Of a stretch of DNA of 64,000 nucleotides, positions 45,619 through 54,899 are shown in pieces. The notes under the pieces are model-generated. The model did no database searches and was not told where the DNA came from. It saw nothing but the letters and a program-made list of their open reading frames with translations. Position numbers and translations under genes: made by a program. The DNA comes from Tenacibaculum sp. 190130A14a (GTDB lineage: Bacteria; Bacteroidota; Bacteroidia; Flavobacteriales; Flavobacteriaceae): positions 3,636,501 through 3,700,500 of the forward strand of contig NZ_OZ040189.1 of NCBI RefSeq assembly GCF_964048965.1. The letters run 5' to 3'. Each line of letters opens with the position of its first letter. Position 1 is the first letter of the stretch.

Positions 45619-46834
45619 TAAATACTTTTAAAATACTTTTCAATCCTAAGAATATACTTATCGTTAAAATAAACAACCCTATAAAGTTTTGCCATTTGGT
45701 ATTACTATAATTTCCTAATACCGATTTCTTGTTCATAATCCATAATAAGATTCCAGCAACAACTGGTAATAACATTCCGTTCGCTACTTGGGCAAATTTG
45801 ATAATTTCAATAGGTTTAATTCCAATAGAGGAAAACACTACTCCAATAACCAAAATAATCATCCATACAGCTCGAAAGCGTTTTGATTTTAATCCATCTT
45901 TCCATCCTAAACATCCTTTAGCTACATAGGCTGCCGCTAGAGGCGCAGTGATTGCTGAGGTAATTCCTGCTGCAAACAATCCTAATGCTAAGAAGTATTT
46001 CGAAAAACTTCCATATAAAGGCTCAAGTCCCTTCCCTAAATCGGCTGCATTATTAATTTCTGAAGAATTGATTGCTGCTGCTGATATGATAATGGCCATA
46101 GAAACCAACCCTCCTAAGACAATAGAAATAATTGTATCTTTTTTTGCAAAGGATAAATCATCCGATGTTTTCCATTTTTCTTTTACCAAAGAGGCATGTA
46201 AAAATAAATTATATGGCACTACCGTTGTACCAATTAATCCAATAATTGTGAGTAAACTTTTCTCAGGAAATTTAGGAATGAACATTCCTTTAAAAATCGC
46301 TACTAAATTCGGTTTTGTAACAATGGCTGTAATTAGAAAAGAAATACTCATCAGTAATACCAAAGCAACTAACGTTCTTTCTAAAAACTTATAGTTTCCA
46401 ATATACAATAAAGCAAAGGCAATAATCCCAATAATCAAACTCATCACATTCACAGTGAAACCTCCAAAAGAAATTAACCAGCTTCCAAATACAGTTTCTA
46501 GTCCTAAAATACCTCCACTAATATTTCCTGCTTCATACGAAGCATTTCCTATTACAATGGCTGAAAGAATCAATACTGTGATAAATTGTCTAAAAAAAGG
46601 CGATTGTATTTCTTCACGAATTACCTCTGACAATCCTTTTTGCGAAATGATTCCTAATCGTGCTGCCATTTCTTGTAAAACAATGGTTGCTATGATCGAT
46701 AATAACATTGCCCACAACAAATTCATTCCAAAGTTTACTCCTGCAAGCGTACATAAGGTTACTGTTCCAGGACCAATAAAAGCAGCTGCTACCAACGTAC
46801 CTGGACCAATATTTTTAAACCAGCTCTTTATCAT
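45608..46834 (-). CDS. Nramp-family transporter with altered metal-binding motifs
   Basis: A 408-residue protein with about eleven membrane segments and the Nramp fold. In transmembrane segment 1 the canonical DPGN metal-binding motif reads GPGT (FIGPGTVTLCTLAG), and in segment 6 the MPHN motif reads VPYN (GTTVVPYNLFLHASLV). The main ligands of Mn2+/Fe2+ transport (Asp, Asn, Met) are therefore missing. Its position directly before pxpABC, with overlapping genes, suggests a different substrate, perhaps linked to 5-oxoproline. The start is the ATG at 46834, overlapping the DUF2891 stop by 4 bases. Confidence 0.85.
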   Translation of the reverse strand: MIKSWFKNIGPGTLVAAAFIGPGTVTLCTLAGVNFGMNLLWAMLLSIIATIVLQEMAARLGIISQKGLSEVIREEIQSPFFRQFITVLILSAIVIGNASYEAGNISGGILGLETVFGSWLISFGGFTVNVMSLIIGIIAFALLYIGNYKFLERTLVALVLLMSISFLITAIVTKPNLVAIFKGMFIPKFPEKSLLTIIGLIGTTVVPYNLFLHASLVKEKWKTSDDLSFAKKDTIISIVLGGLVSMAIIISAAAINSSEINNAADLGKGLEPLYGSFSKYFLALGLFAAGITSAITAPLAAAYVAKGCLGWKDGLKSKRFRAVWMIILVIGVVFSSIGIKPIEIIKFAQVANGMLLPVVAGILLWIMNKKSVLGNYSNTKWQNFIGLFILTISIFLGLKSILKVFNVF

Positions 46835-47934
46835 TTTTTTGTAGCATTTAAGGCGTAAATAGCAAAGCTCCCTAGCCAATGTCCGCCTTCATAACTATCA
46901 CCTACTAAATTTGGTAATGAATAATTGATATGCTCATTGGCAATATTTTTTAAATGCTTTAATTCTGGCATTCCATCAACAATTTTATACAAAGCCCAAG
47001 CTCTTGAAAAGTTTACACCATCTAAATGCACTAATTTTCCATCTTTTCTATCAGACACCTCTCCTACATTCAATCTAAAATCTTTATTTTTTAACTGCGG
47101 AAGAAAATCTGCAAACCAAAGTCTAAATTCAGCTGCCGACATAATACGTTTCATAATAGCTGCTTCTTGTAAACATGGCGATAAGAAATCGTATCCACTT
47201 GGCTCCCATGACAACGGACAATGTGCATCTTTTAAGTAAAAATCTCTTGCTCTCTTTTTAATCAAATCTTTTAGCTTATTATTCCCTACAGTATTCGCAT
47301 AATCCCAAGCAAAAGTCAGTCCGAATGCCGTATTGGTATGCTCTCCTACTCTAATTGGATAATTCAGTTTTGGTAAAAACTCCATATACTTTGTTACCAT
47401 GAGATCGGTTAGCGGTTGTAAATTTTCTTCTAATTGTTTTGCTACTGGGTTGTCCCAAGTATGTAACTCTTCTGCTAATTTTAACAACCAAGCCCATCCA
47501 TAGGTTCTTTCCCAAGATTTATTATGTTTTCCATGAAAATACGCTACTTCCTTTTCTATATTTTCTTTCGAAATATTAGCCAATAATTGTTGTTTAATCG
47601 ACTCAGCATTATTCAAATTCGGAAATTGTTTCAGTAAAGAAACTAAACTCCAATGTCCATGAACAGAAGAATGCCAATCAAAACATCCATAAAAAGCAGG
47701 ATGCAACTCTTTAGGAGATTGTAAGTCTTCGACACCTCCAATAACTTGATTTAATTTATTCGGATATTCAACATTAATACAACTTACTGGTAAAAAGGCT
47801 AATTTATTTGCTTGCGCTAAATTTAACTCAGGAGCAGTTACTTCCTTTACCTCTTTTGCCTCATCACTTTTATTATCAACCTGTTTACATGCGATACCTA
47901 AACAAATCAATCCTAGGAGATATATTTTTTTCAT
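46831..47934 (-). CDS. DUF2891 domain-containing lipoprotein
   Basis: A 367-residue protein with a lipobox (GLICLGIAC, Cys16) and a predicted all-helical (alpha/alpha-toroid-like) DUF2891 domain. Signature segments include HPAFYGCFDWHSSVHGHWSL, TYGWAWLLKLAEELH, GEHTNTAFGLTFAWDYA and EPSGYDFLSPCLQEAAIM. DUF2891 proteins have an unresolved function; the conserved His/Trp/Asp cluster suggests an enzyme. It leads the Nramp-pxpABC operon (4-base ATGA overlap), so a link to 5-oxoproline or peptide-derived substrates is possible but unproven. Confidence 0.88.
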   Translation of the reverse strand: MKKIYLLGLICLGIACKQVDNKSDEAKEVKEVTAPELNLAQANKLAFLPVSCINVEYPNKLNQVIGGVEDLQSPKELHPAFYGCFDWHSSVHGHWSLVSLLKQFPNLNNAESIKQQLLANISKENIEKEVAYFHGKHNKSWERTYGWAWLLKLAEELHTWDNPVAKQLEENLQPLTDLMVTKYMEFLPKLNYPIRVGEHTNTAFGLTFAWDYANTVGNNKLKDLIKKRARDFYLKDAHCPLSWEPSGYDFLSPCLQEAAIMKRIMSAAEFRLWFADFLPQLKNKDFRLNVGEVSDRKDGKLVHLDGVNFSRAWALYKIVDGMPELKHLKNIANEHINYSLPNLVGDSYEGGHWLGSFAIYALNATKK

Positions 47935-47999
47935 TGGGTTTGAATACTTAATTTTTTATAAAAGTAACAAAAGAAAACAGGAATATTCTCTTCATTTTC

Positions 48000-48007
48000 T
48001 ATTTTTG
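48000..48007 (+). promoter_or_regulatory. -7 promoter element, possible leaderless transcript
   Basis: TATTTTTG ends four bases before the ATG at 48012, so transcription would start at or next to the start codon. Confidence 0.45.
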
Positions 48008-48011
48008 TCGC

Positions 48012-49319
48012 ATGTCTAAAAGAACACAGCGTAACTTTTCGGTAGACGATATTCAAGTGTTTCAAGAAAAACTTTTTGCTTGGGCTCAACAATATGAAAC
48101 CATTGTTTGGTTAGATTCTAACAACTATGAACAAGAATATTCTTCGTTTCAATGTGCTGTTGCCTTGGATGAGTTTACTTCTATCAAAACAGATTATCAT
48201 AATGCTTTTGATAAGTTAAAAGAGTATCAATCATATACCAAAGATTACCTTTTCGGATATATTAGCTACGATGTTAAAAACGATACCGAGCAATTAAGTT
48301 CAAGTAATTTTGATGGACTTCATTTTCCTGATTTGTATTTTTTTCAACCTCAAAAATTAATATTCATAAAAGGAAATATTGTAGAGTTTCATTATTTACA
48401 AATGATTGATGATGAACTGGAAGAAGATTTTGAAGATATTATAGAAACGAATCCGAATATTCAACAGTGCCCAGAAACAACCGATGAGGTAAAAATAAAA
48501 CTTCGTATTCACAAAGATGAATACCACGAAAAAGTTGGAAAGGTATTAGAACATATTCATAGAGGTGATATTTATGAAGCCAATTTTTGTCAAGAATTTT
48601 ATGCTGAAAACACTTCAATTAATCCATTTAAGATTTATCAACATCTAAATAAAATATCCGAACCGCCTTTTGCGACTTTCTTTAAAAACGAGGAGCATTA
48701 TTTATTATCGGCTACTCCAGAACGTTATATCAGAAAACAAAGCAATAAAATAATATCTCAACCCATTAAGGGAACTGCTAAACGACTTGTGAGTTCAATT
48801 GAAGATGAAAAAATAGCTTTTGATTTAGCTAGAGATGAAAAAGAACGTTCTGAAAACATTATGATTGTTGATTTAGTGCGTAATGATTTATCAAGAACAG
48901 CTAAAAAAGGAAGTGTACAAGTTGAAGAACTATGTAAGGTATACTCTTTTAAACAGGTACACCAATTAATTTCTACGGTTGTTTCAGAAATTGAAAACAC
49001 TACCCACCCCGTAGATGTTATAAAAGACACCTTTCCTATGGGGAGCATGACAGGAGCTCCTAAAATTTCTGCCATGAAAATCATTGAAGAATTGGAAGAA
49101 ACCAAACGCGGTTTATATTCTGGAACTATGGGCTATTTTACTCCAGAAGGTGATTTCGATTTCAATGTAATTATTAGAAGTATTTTATACAATGCCGAAG
49201 AAAAATACGTTTCTTATTCAGTAGGTGGTGCCATTACTGCAAAGTCTACTCCAGAAAAAGAATATGAGGAATGTCTTTTAAAAGCAAAAGCCATGAAATA
49301 TGTTCTTTTAAACAACTAA
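48012..49319 (+). CDS. pabB: chorismate-binding enzyme, aminodeoxychorismate synthase component I-like
   Basis: A 435-residue chorismate-utilising enzyme of the TrpE/PabB family. The catalytic C-terminal domain carries HRGDIYEANFCQEF, LSATPERYIR, PIKGTAKR, MIVDLVRNDLSR, DTFPMGSMTGAPK and SVGGAITAKSTPEKEYEE. The PIKGT motif (rather than PIAGT) is typical of aminodeoxychorismate synthases making the folate precursor ADC with PabA, so I favour PabB over TrpE. No partner amidotransferase gene is next to it. Downstream genes follow in the same direction. Confidence 0.82.
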   Translation: MSKRTQRNFSVDDIQVFQEKLFAWAQQYETIVWLDSNNYEQEYSSFQCAVALDEFTSIKTDYHNAFDKLKEYQSYTKDYLFGYISYDVKNDTEQLSSSNFDGLHFPDLYFFQPQKLIFIKGNIVEFHYLQMIDDELEEDFEDIIETNPNIQQCPETTDEVKIKLRIHKDEYHEKVGKVLEHIHRGDIYEANFCQEFYAENTSINPFKIYQHLNKISEPPFATFFKNEEHYLLSATPERYIRKQSNKIISQPIKGTAKRLVSSIEDEKIAFDLARDEKERSENIMIVDLVRNDLSRTAKKGSVQVEELCKVYSFKQVHQLISTVVSEIENTTHPVDVIKDTFPMGSMTGAPKISAMKIIEELEETKRGLYSGTMGYFTPEGDFDFNVIIRSILYNAEEKYVSYSVGGAITAKSTPEKEYEECLLKAKAMKYVLLNN

Positions 49320-49342
49320 GAAAACTTAACTATATTTATCCT

Positions 49343-49855
49343 ATGAAAAACATTCTTAAAACCATAACCTTAGTAGCATTATTAATTGTTGGTGTTTCTT
49401 GTAAAACTAACAAATATTCTTTTGTAAATGAATATCCTGTAAAAAATGTACCATTAGTAGATAGTACTAATTTTAGTAATCATGTAGAAGGAAAACTTTT
49501 GAGTAAAGAAGAACAAGCATTACTAAAACTTCCTTCAATTTTTGAAGAGCAATTAGAGAATGAAAAAGCCAAAATAGGAATTTCATATATCCCTAAAATA
49601 TCAAACAATTTTCAATCTGTAGTATATTATTTTTATCCAAGTAACACAGAGGTGATTTCAATGTTAGTAAATTACGACAAGGATTTTACGATTATCAATA
49701 GTCAAATTTTAGCCTATGATGAAATTGCAGATGGTATTTTACAAACTACTTCTAAATTAGATAAAAACCGTATCGAGTTAACAGAGTATGTTTCTGATAA
49801 CCCATCTACCTTATTCTTTAAAATTTTAGATAACGGAGATATTACAAGAGAATAA
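49343..49855 (+). CDS. hypothetical lipoprotein
   Basis: A 170-residue protein whose signal ends in LIVGVSC, a lipobox with Cys near residue 20. The mature part has strands and a Glu/Lys-rich region (LSKEEQALLKLPSIFEEQLE) without a named motif. I chose the ATG at 49343 since it starts the signal sequence; the earlier in-frame codon at 49271 overlaps pabB. It ends one base before the hydrolase gene, so they are co-transcribed. Function unknown. Confidence 0.72.
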   Translation: MKNILKTITLVALLIVGVSCKTNKYSFVNEYPVKNVPLVDSTNFSNHVEGKLLSKEEQALLKLPSIFEEQLENEKAKIGISYIPKISNNFQSVVYYFYPSNTEVISMLVNYDKDFTIINSQILAYDEIADGILQTTSKLDKNRIELTEYVSDNPSTLFFKILDNGDITRE

Positions 49856-49856
49856 T

Positions 49857-50678
49857 ATGACAAACAATACATTTACCTTTAATTTTCATAAAACTACTTT
49901 TTTTGGTCAGTATTGGCAACCAGAAACCGTAAAAGCTGTAGTGGTTTTAGTGCATGGAATGGGGGAGCATTCTGATAGATATCATCATGTTGCTGAAAAA
50001 TTAACAGCGCATCATTTTGGCGTAATTGCTTTTGATCACTTTGGACATGGAAAGACCATTGGAAAACGCGGACACAACCCTGGATTTGACGCAGTTTTAG
50101 AAAGTGTCTCTAAATTAATAGAAGAGGCAAAAAGTGTTTTTGGAGATAAACCTATGTTCTTGTATGGACATTCAATGGGTGGTAATGCTGTAATCAACTA
50201 CACCCTTCGCAAAGAGCACAATTTAAAAGGTACTATTGCAACGAGCCCAATGTTAAAATTAGCGTTCCAACCTCCAGCTTGGAAATTATCTATTGGAAAA
50301 TTTATGCAAAAGATTGCACCATCAATTACTTTACCTAGTGAATTAGAAACAACTCACATTTCACGTATTCCAGAAGAAGTAAAAAAATATGAAGATGATT
50401 CTTTAGTACACGATAAAATAAGTCCGAACTTCTCCTTGTCATTTTTTGATGCAGCTGATTGGGCAATTGAAAATGCAGCCTCTTTAAAAACTCCAATGTA
50501 TTTATTACACGGGACTGAAGATAAAATTATTGATTACAAAGGAACCGAATCATTTGCTAGCAAAACAAACAACGCGACTCTAAAACTTTATGATGGAGGA
50601 TATCATGAACTTCATAATGATTTGTGTAAAGAAGAGATGCTACAAGATTTGGTAAACTGGTTAGACAGTCAGGTATAA
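49857..50678 (+). CDS. alpha/beta hydrolase, monoacylglycerol lipase-like
   Basis: A 273-residue serine hydrolase. The oxyanion region is VLVHGMGEHSDRY, the nucleophile Ser lies in LYGHSMGGNAVI (G-H-S-M-G), the acid is probably Asp in HGTEDKIIDYKG, and the His in GGYHELHNDL completes the triad. Sequence resembles the monoacylglycerol lipase/lysophospholipase group. No signal peptide, so it is cytoplasmic or membrane-associated. It is tightly linked to the lipoprotein gene upstream. Confidence 0.88.
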   Translation: MTNNTFTFNFHKTTFFGQYWQPETVKAVVVLVHGMGEHSDRYHHVAEKLTAHHFGVIAFDHFGHGKTIGKRGHNPGFDAVLESVSKLIEEAKSVFGDKPMFLYGHSMGGNAVINYTLRKEHNLKGTIATSPMLKLAFQPPAWKLSIGKFMQKIAPSITLPSELETTHISRIPEEVKKYEDDSLVHDKISPNFSLSFFDAADWAIENAASLKTPMYLLHGTEDKIIDYKGTESFASKTNNATLKLYDGGYHELHNDLCKEEMLQDLVNWLDSQV

Positions 50679-50693
50679 CCTATATTGATTTGA

Positions 50694-52010
50694 ATGTTTC
50701 AGGAATTTCAACAACATATTGAAAAGAACCTTCCTTTTTTAAAGGGTAAACAGCTTTTAATTGCTATTTCGGGAGGTATTGATAGTGTTGTTTTAACTTA
50801 TTTATTAAGTGAGTTACCTGACGTATCAGTTTCTTTAGCACATTGCAATTTTCAATTAAGAGGAATTGAAAGTGATTTGGACGAGGAATTTGTAAAAAAT
50901 TTAGGTCAAAAGTTACACCTAGAAACACATACTACTGCGTTTCAAACAAACACCTACGCTCAAGAACATAAATTATCTACACAATTAGCAGCAAGATCTT
51001 TACGATACGATTGGTTTCACAAACTGTTAAAAAACTATGATTTTGACTACGTTTTAACAGCACATCATGCAGATGATAATTTGGAAACCTTTCTTATCAA
51101 TTTATCTCGAGGAACTGGACTAGATGGTTTAATCGGTATTCCTGAAGTAAATAATACCATTGTTCGTCCACTTTTACCTTTTACTAGAGATGAAATTGAG
51201 GCATATGCAGCAAAAAAAGGTTACCAATGGAGAGAAGATAAGAGCAATAAAGAGACCAAGTATTTACGAAATAAATTAAGACTTGAAGTCATTCCAATGC
51301 TGAAAGAAATCAGTCCTAATATGTTAAAATCCTTTAAAAAGACTGTACATTTTCTAAAGGAAGACAAAAAAATAGTGGATGAAAATGTTAAAAAATTAGC
51401 TTCTGAAATTCTCACCCAAGAAGGTGATTTAATTAAGATTAACATTAAGAAAACACTAGCTTTACGTAACCCTAAAGCCTATTTATATCGATTCTTAAAA
51501 GATTATAACTTTACTGAATGGGAAGATGTTTACGCACTTTTACATGCACAATCTGGTAAGCAAATAGCAACAAAATCGCACATATTGTTGAAAGACAGAG
51601 ATTTTTTATTACTTTTACGCACTAATAAAAACTCCGAAATACAAAATAAAACAATTTTTATTGATAAAGGAGTTAAAGAAATCACAAAACCCATTCATTT
51701 GAGTTTTGACAACGTTCTTAAAACAGAGAAATTAGGAAAAAACATTATCTATGTTGATAAAAAATCATTAAATTTCCCACTCATTCTTAGGAAATGGAAA
51801 GAAGGAGATTACTTCTATCCAACAGGAATGAAAGGCAAGAAAAAAGTGAGTAAGTATTTTAAAGACGAAAAGCTGTCTATGTTTGAAAAACAAAATACTT
51901 GGTTACTTTGCTCAAAGGAAAACGAAGTGATTTGGATTATCAATAAAAGACAAGATCGACGTTTTTTACCAACCAATAATACAACTGAATTATTAAAAAT
52001 AATTACATAA
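50694..52010 (+). CDS. tilS: tRNA(Ile)-lysidine synthase
   Basis: A 438-residue TilS that converts the wobble C34 of tRNA-Ile(CAU) to lysidine. The N-type ATP-pyrophosphatase loop is AISGGIDSVVLTYLL, followed by AHCNFQLRG, LTAHHADDNLETFL and NKETKYLRNKLRLEVIP. The C-terminal TilS domain starts near residue 355 (RKWKEGDYFYPTGMKGKKKV). It is an essential enzyme in bacteria with this tRNA. It starts 15 bases after the lipase-like gene. Confidence 0.95.
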   Translation: MFQEFQQHIEKNLPFLKGKQLLIAISGGIDSVVLTYLLSELPDVSVSLAHCNFQLRGIESDLDEEFVKNLGQKLHLETHTTAFQTNTYAQEHKLSTQLAARSLRYDWFHKLLKNYDFDYVLTAHHADDNLETFLINLSRGTGLDGLIGIPEVNNTIVRPLLPFTRDEIEAYAAKKGYQWREDKSNKETKYLRNKLRLEVIPMLKEISPNMLKSFKKTVHFLKEDKKIVDENVKKLASEILTQEGDLIKINIKKTLALRNPKAYLYRFLKDYNFTEWEDVYALLHAQSGKQIATKSHILLKDRDFLLLLRTNKNSEIQNKTIFIDKGVKEITKPIHLSFDNVLKTEKLGKNIIYVDKKSLNFPLILRKWKEGDYFYPTGMKGKKKVSKYFKDEKLSMFEKQNTWLLCSKENEVIWIINKRQDRRFLPTNNTTELLKIIT

Positions 52011-52040
52011 AACTATAAACCCCTATAAACCAACTACAGA

Positions 52041-54017
52041 ATGAAAAGACTTTTTACTTTAATTTTATTTTTCGTAGGTTTAGTTACATACTCACAGTCA
52101 GATGACAATCCCTTGTTAGTAACCCCTACTGTTGAAAAAGTATCAGATACTGAATACGATTTAATATTTGATATTCAAATTGCTGAAGATTGGCATTTAT
52201 ATTCACAATACAATCCTGAAGGAGCTTCTTTACCAATGTCTATTGCACCTGCTGAAGGTGAGACTGGCTATGTTTTAAATGGTAAAGCTACAGAGAGCGA
52301 AACTGAAACTGAATTTAGTGAGATTTGGGGAATGGACGAAACTTTCTTCGTTGAAGAAGCAAGGTTAGTTCAAAGAATTACTATTGAAAACCCAGAATTA
52401 ACTCAAGTAACTTTAAACTTAGACGCACAAGTTTGTAAAGAATATTGTTTACCTTTTGATGAAGACTTTACTTTTTCTTTAACAGGAGAAGTAGTTTCTC
52501 AAACAGTTACAGAAGTAGATGAAAAAAGTGAAGCTTTATCTCAAAGCTTAAACTTAGATTTAAAGAATACCATTTTATTAAAAAGCACTGCTGATAATTC
52601 AGAAGGAGATGAAAAAGAAGGTAAAACCTTAACAAACATCTTCTTATTAGGTTTCGTAGGAGGTTTATTAGCGCTTTTAACACCATGTGTATTCCCAATG
52701 ATACCATTAACAGTATCTTTCTTTACTAAAAAATCAGAAAAGAAAAGCGGAGGAATTGGTAGCGCTGTATTATATGGGTTCTTTATTGTTTTAATTTATG
52801 CTTTGTTAAGTTTACCTTTCCATTACTTAGATACTTTAGATCCAGAGATTTTAAATAGCATTTCAACGAACGTATGGTTAAACGTATTTTTCTTTGTTGT
52901 ATTAATTGTTTTTGCTGGTTCTTTCTTTGGTTTCTATGAATTAACATTACCGAGCTCTTGGAGTAACAAAGCTGATAGCGCTTCTGGTATTGGAGGGTTC
53001 ATCGGTATATTCTTTATGGCTTTAACTTTAGCAATTGTATCTTTCTCTTGTACTGGACCAATTTTAGGTTCTTTATTAGCAGGATCTTTAACTTCTGCTG
53101 GTGGAGCAATGCAATTAACAGCTGGTATGACTGGATTTGGTTTAGCGTTAGCATTACCATTTGCATTATTCGCAATGTTCCCAGGTTGGTTAAACTCTTT
53201 ACCAAAGTCTGGTGGGTGGTTAAACACAGTAAAAGTTATCTTAGGTTTCTTAGAATTAGCATTTGCATTTAAATTCTTATCTAATGCTGACTTAGTAGGA
53301 CACTGGGGATTATTAAAGCGTGAGATTTTCATCGGATTATGGGCATTCATCGCTTTATTAATGGCATTGTACTTATTTGGATTTATTGGTAAGAAATATG
53401 GGAAAATTTCTTTCTTCAGAGTTTTATTAGGACTTATTGCTTTAGCAGGAGCTGTATATTTAGCACCTGGTGTATTACAAAAAGAAAAGCAACCATGGAA
53501 CCAAGGAGATTTATTAAGTGGATTCGCACCACCTCAATTCCATAGTATCTATCAAACAAATAATAACTGTCCTCTAAACTTAAACTGTTTTAAAGACTTT
53601 GAAGAAGGTATTGAGTATGCTAAATCAGTGAACAAACCTGTTTTATTAGACTTTACAGGATGGGCTTGTGTAAACTGTCGTAAAATGGAAGAGACTATTT
53701 GGAGTCAACCAGATATTTACTCTTTAATTAACGATGATTACGTATTGATTTCATTATACGTTGATGATAACGAGCGTATGTTACCAGATGCTGAGCAATT
53801 TGATTTTATTAAGCCTAATGGTAAAGTAAAAAGAATTAGAACTTATGGAGATAAGTGGGCTACATTACAAGCTGCTAACTTCAAAACAGCTTCTCAACCT
53901 TTCTATGTATTAATGAGTCCGAATTTAGAGGTATTAAATTCTCCTCAACAATACACTGACAGAGATACATACTACAATTGGTTAAAAGTAGGATTAGATC
54001 GTTTTAACAGTAACTAA
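52041..54017 (+). CDS. dsbD: thiol:disulfide interchange protein DsbD
   Basis: A 658-residue three-part DsbD with signal peptide. The N-terminal DsbD-alpha domain (to about 165) carries CKEYC. The membrane region (about 195-480) has the two CcdA cysteines in LTPCVFPMIPLT and VSFSCTGPIL. The C-terminal thioredoxin domain has GWACVNCRKME. It passes electrons from cytoplasmic thioredoxin outward to reduce periplasmic disulfides. It lies only about 0.7 kb from the disulfide-forming peptide cluster, though it faces the other direction and ends at a strong terminator. Confidence 0.93.
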   Translation: MKRLFTLILFFVGLVTYSQSDDNPLLVTPTVEKVSDTEYDLIFDIQIAEDWHLYSQYNPEGASLPMSIAPAEGETGYVLNGKATESETETEFSEIWGMDETFFVEEARLVQRITIENPELTQVTLNLDAQVCKEYCLPFDEDFTFSLTGEVVSQTVTEVDEKSEALSQSLNLDLKNTILLKSTADNSEGDEKEGKTLTNIFLLGFVGGLLALLTPCVFPMIPLTVSFFTKKSEKKSGGIGSAVLYGFFIVLIYALLSLPFHYLDTLDPEILNSISTNVWLNVFFFVVLIVFAGSFFGFYELTLPSSWSNKADSASGIGGFIGIFFMALTLAIVSFSCTGPILGSLLAGSLTSAGGAMQLTAGMTGFGLALALPFALFAMFPGWLNSLPKSGGWLNTVKVILGFLELAFAFKFLSNADLVGHWGLLKREIFIGLWAFIALLMALYLFGFIGKKYGKISFFRVLLGLIALAGAVYLAPGVLQKEKQPWNQGDLLSGFAPPQFHSIYQTNNNCPLNLNCFKDFEEGIEYAKSVNKPVLLDFTGWACVNCRKMEETIWSQPDIYSLINDDYVLISLYVDDNERMLPDAEQFDFIKPNGKVKRIRTYGDKWATLQAANFKTASQPFYVLMSPNLEVLNSPQQYTDRDTYYNWLKVGLDRFNSN

Positions 54018-54038
54018 ACCTATTCGATATAAATATTC

Positions 54039-54063
54039 AAAAGCCTCTTTTTAAGAGGCTTTT
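54039..54063 (+). terminator. intrinsic terminator after dsbD
   Basis: AAAAGCCTCTT and AAGAGGCTTTT pair around TTT, followed by a run of T. Confidence 0.88.
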
Positions 54064-54093
54064 TTTATTTTTAGTATCTTACCAATAAAATCT

Positions 54094-54666
54094 ATGATGA
54101 CAGTAGAAACGATAGTAAGTGTTTTTTTAGGAATTGGATTAGCAGCTTCGGTTGGGTTCAGAGTATTTGTTCCGCTATTTGTACTAAGTTTGGTTGGACA
54201 TTATAATGTTATTCCATTAAATGAAAACTGGATGTGGATATCAAGTACCCCCGCCATAATCACTTTGGGTATTGCTACTTTAGCTGAAATTTTTGCTTAT
54301 TATATTCCTTGGGTAGATAATTTATTAGACACCATTGCTATTCCAATGGCCGCCATTGCCGGAACTGCTGTAATGGTATCTACTTCTATGAATTTATCAC
54401 CAATAATTACTTGGTCCTTGGCAATCATTGCAGGAGGGGGAACAGCAACCGCTATAAAAGCCTCTAGTTCATCTGCAAGACTAGCTTCCACCGCTACCAC
54501 TGGAGGAATTGCAAATCCGATTGTTTCAACCGTTGAAACAGGTTCATCTATAGTAATTAGTGTCTTAGCTATTTTCATTCCGTTAATAGCCATTATATTA
54601 GTTTTAGTAATACTCTTCTTTATTAGAAAAATGTTTGTTAAAATAAAAAAGACCACTAATTCATAG
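54094..54666 (+). CDS. DUF4126 domain-containing membrane protein
   Basis: A 190-residue membrane protein of the DUF4126 family. Four hydrophobic segments lie at about residues 5-35, 50-72, 85-115 and 150-180, with GFRVFVPLFVLSLVGHYNVI and the motif YIPWVDNLLDTIAIP, conserved in the family. Function is unknown. It is followed by a terminator overlapping its stop codon and separates dsbD from the convergent peptide cluster. Confidence 0.85.
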   Translation: MMTVETIVSVFLGIGLAASVGFRVFVPLFVLSLVGHYNVIPLNENWMWISSTPAIITLGIATLAEIFAYYIPWVDNLLDTIAIPMAAIAGTAVMVSTSMNLSPIITWSLAIIAGGGTATAIKASSSSARLASTATTGGIANPIVSTVETGSSIVISVLAIFIPLIAIILVLVILFFIRKMFVKIKKTTNS

Positions 54667-54673
54667 TGGTCTT
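54649..54673. terminator. bidirectional terminator
   Basis: AAGACCACTA and TAGTGGTCTT pair around five bases, overlapping the DUF4126 stop codon. On the minus strand the stem is followed by TTTTTTATTTT, so it can also end the peptide transcript. Confidence 0.8.
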
Positions 54674-54700
54674 ATAATTTATCTAGTTAAAAGGTTTGTT

Positions 54701-54886
54701 TTAATAATAAAAACAAGTTCCCCATCTAGTACATATTCCAGGTTCACAAAAAGGTCCCCAAGAAGTTCCTGTATCTCTACAACACATACTTCCTTGTTGG
54801 TAACAAGCTCCTAAGCCTCCACCATTGATTCCCTTTTGGTCATCTTTATCTAACTCTTTTCCTAAGTTTAAAATCCTATTTTTCAT
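54701..54886 (-). CDS. GG-leader Cys-rich peptide precursor (6 Cys), last of unit A
   Basis: A 61-residue precursor with a 23-residue leader (MKNRILNLGK ... INGG) and a 38-residue core holding six cysteines (C-x6-CC-x10-C-x4-C-x5-C). The core shares the C...CC...WG-FC-x3-(I/R)CTR-x-G-C pattern with the 55090-55263 peptide, so they are paralogues. The leader fits cleavage after GG by the C39 exporter at 58689-60875. No modification enzyme is visible, so a disulfide-bonded bacteriocin-like product is inferred. It lies 13 bases after its neighbour's stop. Confidence 0.8.
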   Translation of the reverse strand: MKNRILNLGKELDKDDQKGINGGGLGACYQQGSMCCRDTGTSWGPFCEPGICTRWGTCFYY

Positions 54887-54899
54887 AATTTTTTAAAAA

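Noticed and set aside
45948..46394. 148-residue frame opposite the Nramp-like transporter
   Set aside because: Antisense of a polytopic protein with well-conserved motifs.
52934..53350. 138-residue open frame on the minus strand inside dsbD
   Set aside because: Antisense to a membrane-protein gene with clear motifs; composition (Asn/Ala/Pro-rich) is an antisense echo.
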